Below are positions 32,024 to 36,318 of a stretch of DNA of 36,318 nt, piece after piece. This stretch comes from Marinospirillum sp. (GTDB taxonomy: Bacteria > Pseudomonadota > Gammaproteobacteria > Pseudomonadales > Halomonadaceae): positions 1 to 36,318 of the forward strand of contig NZ_JACUUA010000016.1 in NCBI RefSeq assembly GCF_014859565.1. Direction: 5' to 3'. The first letter of the stretch is position 1. Each line of letters starts with the position of its first letter. The position numbers and the translations under genes were made by a program. The notes under the pieces were generated by a model. It did no database searches. It was not told where the DNA came from and was given only the letters and a program-made list of their open reading frames with translations.

Positions 32024-32677
32024 ATGTTTGAACTTAATGAAGACAACACTTTCGGCCAGTTTAGCGCCTCGCATACCGGAAAAAAACCTGCCGGTCACGA
32101 ACAGCCTTCTGAAGGTGTTTATGAGGCGGCCATCACTGACTTTGCTGAAAGCCAGTTGCGTGCCGAAGCGATGGGTATCGCGCTGACCTTCGTTGATGAT
32201 GGTGAGTTTACCGGGGAGCAGCTGGATGCGCTGCTGATTGGCTTTGTCACTGATGGAGAAGATGAAGACGAGCTTGACGATGATCAGGCTGCCCAGTATG
32301 ACGCGCTGGCTGAAACCTTGGTTGACGCTTTTGTTGCCCTGGGTGGCTCCAAGTCCAACGCAGAAGCTGCTGTTGGTGGTGATGATGAAGCAGCCAATGA
32401 TCTTGGTGAGTTTCTTGCCGAAAAAATGGAAGAAAACTCCAAGTCGGATGATGAGATTGTGTCCAAGTTTGCAGTTGAAACCGGCATGATTTTTGAATCC
32501 AAAAAGCGCGTTATTCGCGGCGGCAAGGTCAGTTTCATCAAAAAGCGCACCCGCAAGGTTCGCCTGTCCGCTGCCCAGCGTGCTGCACTGAAAAAAGCCC
32601 GTAAAAAGGCACATACCAGTGCGGCCAAGCGTGCACGCTTAAAATCAATGCGTGTTCGCAGATCGCGGGGCATGTAA
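32024..32677 (+). CDS. Charge-split protein (acidic N-terminal part, basic tail)
   Basis: A 217-residue protein with an extreme charge division. Residues about 60-150 are very acidic (DGEDEDELDDDQAAQ and GGDDEAANDLG). Residues 160-217 are almost all basic (KKRTRKVRLSAAQRAALKKA...). GGAG precedes the ATG. The two halves could bind each other, or the tail could bind DNA or nucleic acid in the head. Such charge-split proteins occur among scaffolding, core and head-internal proteins. Its place between sheath and tube genes is unusual for one. No family recognised. Confidence 0.6.
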   Translation: MFELNEDNTFGQFSASHTGKKPAGHEQPSEGVYEAAITDFAESQLRAEAMGIALTFVDDGEFTGEQLDALLIGFVTDGEDEDELDDDQAAQYDALAETLVDAFVALGGSKSNAEAAVGGDDEAANDLGEFLAEKMEENSKSDDEIVSKFAVETGMIFESKKRVIRGGKVSFIKKRTRKVRLSAAQRAALKKARKKAHTSAAKRARLKSMRVRRSRGM

Positions 32678-32680
32678 TGT

Positions 32681-33247
32681 ATGGCTGTCGGGGTTAGCGA
32701 TAAATCAGTCAGCCCGCGCCTTATGGCGTTCATCAAAGGAGAGTCAGAGACTGTAGTGGCTCTCCTCGGTGAAGGTGCGACACGCGACCTCACAGCTAAC
32801 TGGGAAAGCCCGTTTGAGCAGGATAGCGCAGGCGGCGTTTTTCAGAAGACAGGCGGACTGGTTCAAGAGCATACGGGGCGCACATCAAAATCCACCCTGA
32901 ACAGCACTCAGGTGTGGGGTGGCAATGTTCCGCACAGTTTTAACCTTCCGCTGATCTTTTACGCTTTAAGTGATGCTTACAATGAGGTTCAGGCCGCGAT
33001 TATCGCTCTTGAGCAGATGACCGCGCCAGAGGTCAACGCTGTTATGCCCGGTGGCAGAATACCCGCTCTTGTGGCGGTCAGTGTTGGACGGATGATCATT
33101 TATCCTGAGTGCCACATTGTCAGTATTTCGACTGACGTGTCTGGCCCTAAGTCGAAGGATGGTTATCCGCTTCGCGCAGAGGTCACTTTAAGCGTTCAGA
33201 CAAAATCCATGCTTAATGCTTCAGATATTCCCGGTTCATTCAGATAA
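32681..33247 (+). CDS. Hypothetical tail protein
   Basis: A 188-residue protein. A middle stretch (VWGGNVPHSFNLPLIFYALS) leads to a helix (EVQAAIIALEQMTAPEVN), then strands (IPALVAVSVGRMIIYPECHI, then RAEVTLSVQTKSML). The strand-then-helix build recalls tail tube or tube-cap proteins (gp48/gp54 type), which would suit its position next to the tube, but I cannot confirm it. GGGG lies upstream of the ATG. Confidence 0.5.
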   Translation: MAVGVSDKSVSPRLMAFIKGESETVVALLGEGATRDLTANWESPFEQDSAGGVFQKTGGLVQEHTGRTSKSTLNSTQVWGGNVPHSFNLPLIFYALSDAYNEVQAAIIALEQMTAPEVNAVMPGGRIPALVAVSVGRMIIYPECHIVSISTDVSGPKSKDGYPLRAEVTLSVQTKSMLNASDIPGSFR

Positions 33248-33261
33248 TCAAGGGGTAGTAA

Positions 33262-33765
33262 ATGCCTAAAATTACTGGTTCTGTTGGCAATACATCAATG
33301 TTCCGCACCCAGTACAACAAAATGGTTGCCAAGGGCGAAGGCTTGATTGGCACCGACTTCAAAATGAGCATTGAGGGGTATGAGGATGTGAGCGAGATCC
33401 TTGTGCAAGCTGCCCAGCTGCCCCCGATGAATCGTGAAATGATTGAAACTTACGGCCCCCTCGGAGTACGCTTCCTGCAGGCAGGTAACTACAACAACGC
33501 AGCCGAAATTCCAATCACATTCAAGGAGGTTATCAAAGGCGATGTTTACCGCATGATTCGCGACTGGATTGTTAACAAGCGCTACCTCAAGGTGCGCCTG
33601 GTAATGACTCCCGAATCGCTCCCATCCGGTGTTGCACCGCTGACCTTTACGCTGCACGACTGCTGGCTTAACCTGGATGGCGTGGATCTGTCCGTGGAAG
33701 ACCGTGCAGCAATTGTGAAGCCTGCAGGTACACTGATGGCAAATTTCATCGACCCTGAAGTTTAA
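33262..33765 (+). CDS. Tail tube protein, gp19-like
   Basis: A 167-residue protein with AAGGGG upstream. The pattern (LIGTDFKMSIEGYEDVSEIL, then QLPPMNREMIETYGPLGVRF, AAEIPITFKEVIKG and LKVRLVMTPESLP) and length are those of the T4 gp19-like tube family, whose hexameric rings form the inner tail tube. The QLP-x-M-x-R-E-x-I-E-x-Y-G-P stretch is the conserved core. A terminator-like hairpin follows. Confidence 0.75.
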   Translation: MPKITGSVGNTSMFRTQYNKMVAKGEGLIGTDFKMSIEGYEDVSEILVQAAQLPPMNREMIETYGPLGVRFLQAGNYNNAAEIPITFKEVIKGDVYRMIRDWIVNKRYLKVRLVMTPESLPSGVAPLTFTLHDCWLNLDGVDLSVEDRAAIVKPAGTLMANFIDPEV

Positions 33766-33772
33766 CAACCAA

Positions 33773-33803
33773 GCTCGCCTATCAGGCGGGCTGCCATTTT
33801 TTT
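33773..33803 (+). terminator. Terminator-like hairpin after the tail tube gene
   Basis: GCTCGCCT pairs with AGGCGGGC (one G-U pair), loop ATC, then TGCCA and seven T. The T-tract is five bases from the stem, so it may be partial. It lies between the tube and the next gene. Confidence 0.5.
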
Positions 33804-33822
33804 ACCTGCAAGGTATCCCACC

Positions 33823-34401
33823 ATGACCCCTATGGATCTGCTGGAAGAAGTAAAACGGCGGTTCAGTCCACTGATTGTTGTTGACCCGGTAAAACTTGAA
33901 GGTTACTTGCGGCAAGCTCTGCGAACCTACCGCGACCGTGCCGGGGTGATTCGCAATATCGACACATCAGAAAGGGTTATTGTAAGGCCAGCAAATGCAC
34001 TGGAATTGATCGGTGTGTCGGATGACAACGGGAATTATGTTGATTGCAGAGAGTCCCGTGATGACGTAGAAGGCGAGACACTGGTTCGCTGGCACCTGCT
34101 GGTGGATAGCTGTTACAAAGGCCATAGCAAGCCGCCTTACCGCATATGTTACCTGCTGGATCTTGAGGTGCTTGATTTTGAAAATGATCCGCTGCCTAGG
34201 GGTATTGTTTCCCTGTTAGGCGATTACCTTGAGTGCCTGATCGACATTGAAAACACCCGCCGGTTCCGCATGGCTGGTGGTACAGCTGAAATACAGGTCG
34301 AGTCATTGCGCTCTGACACCGAGTTGCTGGATAGAAAAACAGCACTTGAGCTTGAAATGCAGGAAACCGCAGAAATGCTGCCAATGATGGTGGTGATCTG
34401 A
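33823..34401 (+). CDS. Probable head-tail connector or completion protein
   Basis: A 192-residue protein. The helical start (DLLEEVKRRFSPLIVVDPVK, then YLRQALRTYRDRAGV) and the central strand-rich part with LVRWHLLVDSCYKGH fit small head-completion or tail-terminator proteins (gp13/gp15-like). The last 40 residues form a Glu-rich helix. AAGG lies upstream of the ATG. The stop overlaps the next ATG. Assignment by context and build only. Confidence 0.45.
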   Translation: MTPMDLLEEVKRRFSPLIVVDPVKLEGYLRQALRTYRDRAGVIRNIDTSERVIVRPANALELIGVSDDNGNYVDCRESRDDVEGETLVRWHLLVDSCYKGHSKPPYRICYLLDLEVLDFENDPLPRGIVSLLGDYLECLIDIENTRRFRMAGGTAEIQVESLRSDTELLDRKTALELEMQETAEMLPMMVVI

Positions 34402-34913
34402 TGGTCGGTGATTTGAACATGATCAAAGCCATGCGGCAGATCAACAAGCGCATGGTTAATACGGCCTACCGCCATCCGTGGCAGTTCCGGATTGAAATGG
34501 ATCAAGCACCAAAAGACTTCGACCTGTTTGTCAAAAGCATCAGCCAGGAGCCTTACACGTTGGAAACAAACCCATTTATGGCGGGCGCAACACCCATACA
34601 TTACCCCAGCGCAGCACAGCCGGTAACGCTGGCCATGACATGCTACGACCATGAAGACGAGCGGATGTACCGCTGGATGGAGGATCGGGTTAACATGGTG
34701 GTTAACGCTGACGGCACATGGAATCTGCCTATTGATTATCTGATTACCTGTAAAGTTTTTCGTAGGCTGTATGATGGTAGCGAAGTTTTACGTCAGCACA
34801 TGCGATTGGTTCCCCTAGTATTGGGCGAGATTACAGAGAGCGTAGATGCCAAAGAAAGCCTTGAATTTCCAATGACTTTCGTGGAATTTCGCGCTGGTTC
34901 GGTTGACTATTGA
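34401..34913 (+). CDS. Hypothetical tail protein, tube-like build
   Basis: A 170-residue protein. Features are FRIEMDQAPKDFDLFVKSIS, then QPVTLAMTCYDHEDERMYRW, and the strand pair LRQHMRLVPLVLGEITESVD with LEFPMTFVEFRAGSVDY. The build, two-layer strands with one helix, resembles tube or tail-tip proteins. It overlaps the previous stop; an alternative ATG lies at 34419. It is followed by a terminator. No family recognised. Confidence 0.5.
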   Translation: MVGDLNMIKAMRQINKRMVNTAYRHPWQFRIEMDQAPKDFDLFVKSISQEPYTLETNPFMAGATPIHYPSAAQPVTLAMTCYDHEDERMYRWMEDRVNMVVNADGTWNLPIDYLITCKVFRRLYDGSEVLRQHMRLVPLVLGEITESVDAKESLEFPMTFVEFRAGSVDY

Positions 34914-35031
34914 GCGGCTGTAAATGATAATTGAAAAGTCGGTAAGGTTTTCCTGGCCTTGTTGGAGCTGGCTGCACAGTCCGACAACCGCCATTTTATG
35001 GCGGATGCAGAAAATACCAGTGGTTGGAAAC

Positions 35032-35061
35032 GCCCTGCGCCTAAAAACGCGGGGCTTTTTT
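35032..35061 (+). terminator. Rho-independent terminator
   Basis: GCCCTGCG pairs with CGCGGGGC (8 pairs, one G-U), loop CTAAAAA plus one base, then six T. A separate perfect hairpin, CCGCCAT/ATGGCGG, lies at 34988-35004. The gap 34914-35097 holds these and no convincing gene. Confidence 0.8.
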
Positions 35062-35097
35062 ATTGCTGAACAAAACCCGCTCATGCAGTAGAATCAG

Positions 35098-35907
35098 GTG
35101 ATAGCCACCCAGACCAAGGCATCCCCTGAAATGCAGATACCACCGCTACAGCTACCATCCAATCCCGAAAAAATAATCTACCTGCGCGAAGCAACCGTAG
35201 AAGACTGTGAGTATTTCGCCGAAACAGATTCTTCTGCTGAGGAATCTCTTGCGACAGAGGTTTTAAGCCTCTTGCAGTCAAGCCCCGACAAATACGTTGA
35301 TCCGCGCACCTGGACGGCTGATGATCGCCGTCTGGCTGCATTTTGGTATTTTATCGCCACCAGCACAGACACCACCATTCACGCGCCTTATGAGTGCCCA
35401 CACTGCGGCCATGAGCATGATCCGTTGATTGAAATGAAGGATCTCGGCAAAAACTACATGCCAATCACCGGAAGGCCGTGGCGTGATATTGAGCACGAAG
35501 GCAAAAAGCTTAAAGTTGTCCCGCACGATGGATTTTTGATGGAGGAGCTTGAGTCTTTGCGAATGCAAATGGACGGGCAAAGCGACAATAAGCAACTGGC
35601 AATTATCAAGCGGCATGATCTGGTGGGCACACTGATCGAGCATGGTGATACCGCTGTGCGTGACCGTCGCATTGAAATTATGGAAAAATGGGTAAGAAGC
35701 CTTCCTCTTACGTCATTTTTGACACTGAAAGAAAAGCGAGACGCAGCACTAGATTCGATGCGCCACGGGCTGACAACCGGCATCCATGACGGGCGTTTAT
35801 TTATATGGATAACGGTACACTGTGAAGAAAAAAAGGATGACGTAAACGCCTCTGTGCGTTTGCGTCTGCCCTTTCGGTTGGGTGAGCTGCTTCCGAGACT
35901 ACTCTAA
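35098..35907 (+). CDS. T4 gp26-like baseplate hub assembly protein
   Basis: A 269-residue protein. A CxxC pair in PYECPHCGHEHDPLIEMKDL followed by strand-helix elements (KLKVVPHDGFLMEELESLRM) and the C-terminal IHDGRLFIWITVHCEEKKDD with LPFRLGELLPRL match the general plan of the T4_baseplate (gp26-like) family of hub assembly factors, found next to tape-measure genes. The start is uncertain: GTG 35098 or ATG 35131, both with weak sites. The following small ORF begins inside its end. Assignment tentative. Confidence 0.5.
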   Translation: MIATQTKASPEMQIPPLQLPSNPEKIIYLREATVEDCEYFAETDSSAEESLATEVLSLLQSSPDKYVDPRTWTADDRRLAAFWYFIATSTDTTIHAPYECPHCGHEHDPLIEMKDLGKNYMPITGRPWRDIEHEGKKLKVVPHDGFLMEELESLRMQMDGQSDNKQLAIIKRHDLVGTLIEHGDTAVRDRRIEIMEKWVRSLPLTSFLTLKEKRDAALDSMRHGLTTGIHDGRLFIWITVHCEEKKDDVNASVRLRLPFRLGELLPRLL

Positions 35908-36043
35908 ACGCAGCTGGCAGATCATTCAGGGCAACCTATGCTTATGGGCTGGGCAGCCTGCCGATGGTGTTTTAAGGCTTCCAAAGTCAACAGCGCTTAT
36001 GCTTGAAAGGCAGCTTAAAAAGAAACTGAAAGGCTCAAAATGA
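35882..36043 (+). CDS. Small hypothetical basic protein
   Basis: A 53-residue ORF read by hand: a GTG start inside the end of the hub-assembly gene, then SCFRDYSKRSWQIIQGNLCL and a basic end (LMLERQLKKKLKGSK). Its TGA overlaps the next gene's ATG (ATGA at 36040). The overlap at both ends and the coding-like sequence argue for a real gene. In many myoviruses a small protein sits between the tail assembly chaperone and the tape measure, and this may be its counterpart. The Shine-Dalgarno site is weak. Confidence 0.5.
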   Translation: MSCFRDYSKRSWQIIQGNLCLWAGQPADGVLRLPKSTALMLERQLKKKLKGSK

Positions 36044-36318
36044 AAGAAGCTGACGTAAAAAATACCGCGCAAGAGGCTGCAGGTGCTGCATCCAGCGTAA
36101 GCCCAATAGAGCGAATCGAAAGCCAGGGTGCTGATTATCTTGATCCATCAAAAAATGGTGTTCTGGATGCGCTGAACCGGATTGATAAAAACACGGCTGT
36201 ACTTCGTCAGAACCATGCCCGTGAAGTAACGGCCAATATTCGAAGTTTGCGCCGTGCCCGCGCCAGCAACCCTAAAATTAAAATAATGCCGGGCTCCACG
36301 GTTGCACCCGTGGCACCC
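36040..36318 (+). CDS. N-terminus of a long tail protein, possibly tape measure (partial)
   Basis: The frame from ATG 36040 is open to the window edge (93 codons). It begins MKEADVKNTAQEAAGAASSV, has a helical part (IDKNTAVLRQNHAREVTANI) and a basic segment with RRARASNPKIKIMPGS. Ala-rich helices at the start and a place after tail-assembly genes fit a tape-measure protein, but too little is visible to be sure. Confidence 0.4.
   Translation, partial: MKEADVKNTAQEAAGAASSVSPIERIESQGADYLDPSKNGVLDALNRIDKNTAVLRQNHAREVTANIRSLRRARASNPKIKIMPGSTVAPVAP

Noticed and set aside
30626..32614. Minus-strand ORFs of 247 and 297 codons
   Set aside because: Both are opposite the well-supported sheath gene and its neighbour.
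34924..35091. 55-codon ORF after the tail protein
   Set aside because: It reads through the terminator and has no ribosome site.

Overview
The window is a large part of a temperate, contractile-tailed phage (myovirus), probably an integrated prophage or its free genome, of a Gram-negative host. Evidence for the host type is a lipobox lipoprotein next to holin and endolysin genes, Shine-Dalgarno sites, sigma-70-like promoters and intermediate GC; I would guess a gammaproteobacterium, but nothing here proves it. No integrase, tRNA or attachment site was seen, and both window edges cut through genes.

Layout. (1) 1-1246, minus strand: a gp3-like recombination directionality factor (cut by the edge) coupled to a RecE-like exonuclease. 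(2) 1247-1456: divergent control region. (3) 1457-6783, plus strand: Cro-like regulator, an apparently frameshifted small gene, SF2 helicase, VRR-NUC nuclease and a Toprim/VapE primase-helicase, closed by two intrinsic terminators. (4) 6830-7538: non-coding, with arrays of a 9-bp repeat around a long hairpin. (5) 7539-11205: zinc-ribbon protein, small membrane protein, HU-like protein, holin, M15-like endolysin, spanin-like genes and a probable small terminase. (6) 11206-13960: a non-coding, hairpin-rich stretch, small accessory genes and a counter-oriented small gene with its own promoter. (7) 13959-18854: large terminase and early structural genes. (8) 18918-23070: a complete diversity-generating retroelement (DGR): target tail-fibre protein with C-terminal variable repeat (VR), Avd, template repeat (TR) and reverse transcriptase. 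(9) 23051-27985: fibre-associated, NlpC/P60-like, baseplate hub and spike genes. (10) 27986-28474: a second copy of the 9-bp array plus hairpin, then a promoter. (11) 28475-36318: major capsid, tail sheath, tail tube, connector-like and tail-assembly genes, ending in the start of a probable tape measure.

How it works together. The DGR is the standout system. TR (21766-21882) and VR (21230-21346) are both 117 bp and differ at 11 positions, and every difference is at a TR adenine. This is the mark of adenine-specific mutagenic retrohoming. The VR is the last part of an 814-residue fibre protein, so the phage should be able to diversify its receptor-binding tip. The second notable signal is the duplicated regulatory-looking module (7181-7451 and 28039-28321). 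It carries 18 copies of a 9-mer resembling GTGTAACCT, in both orientations, around a 26-27 bp hairpin kept in both copies. One copy follows the replication genes and precedes the lysis operon; the other precedes the capsid operon. I do not recognise this module from any described phage.
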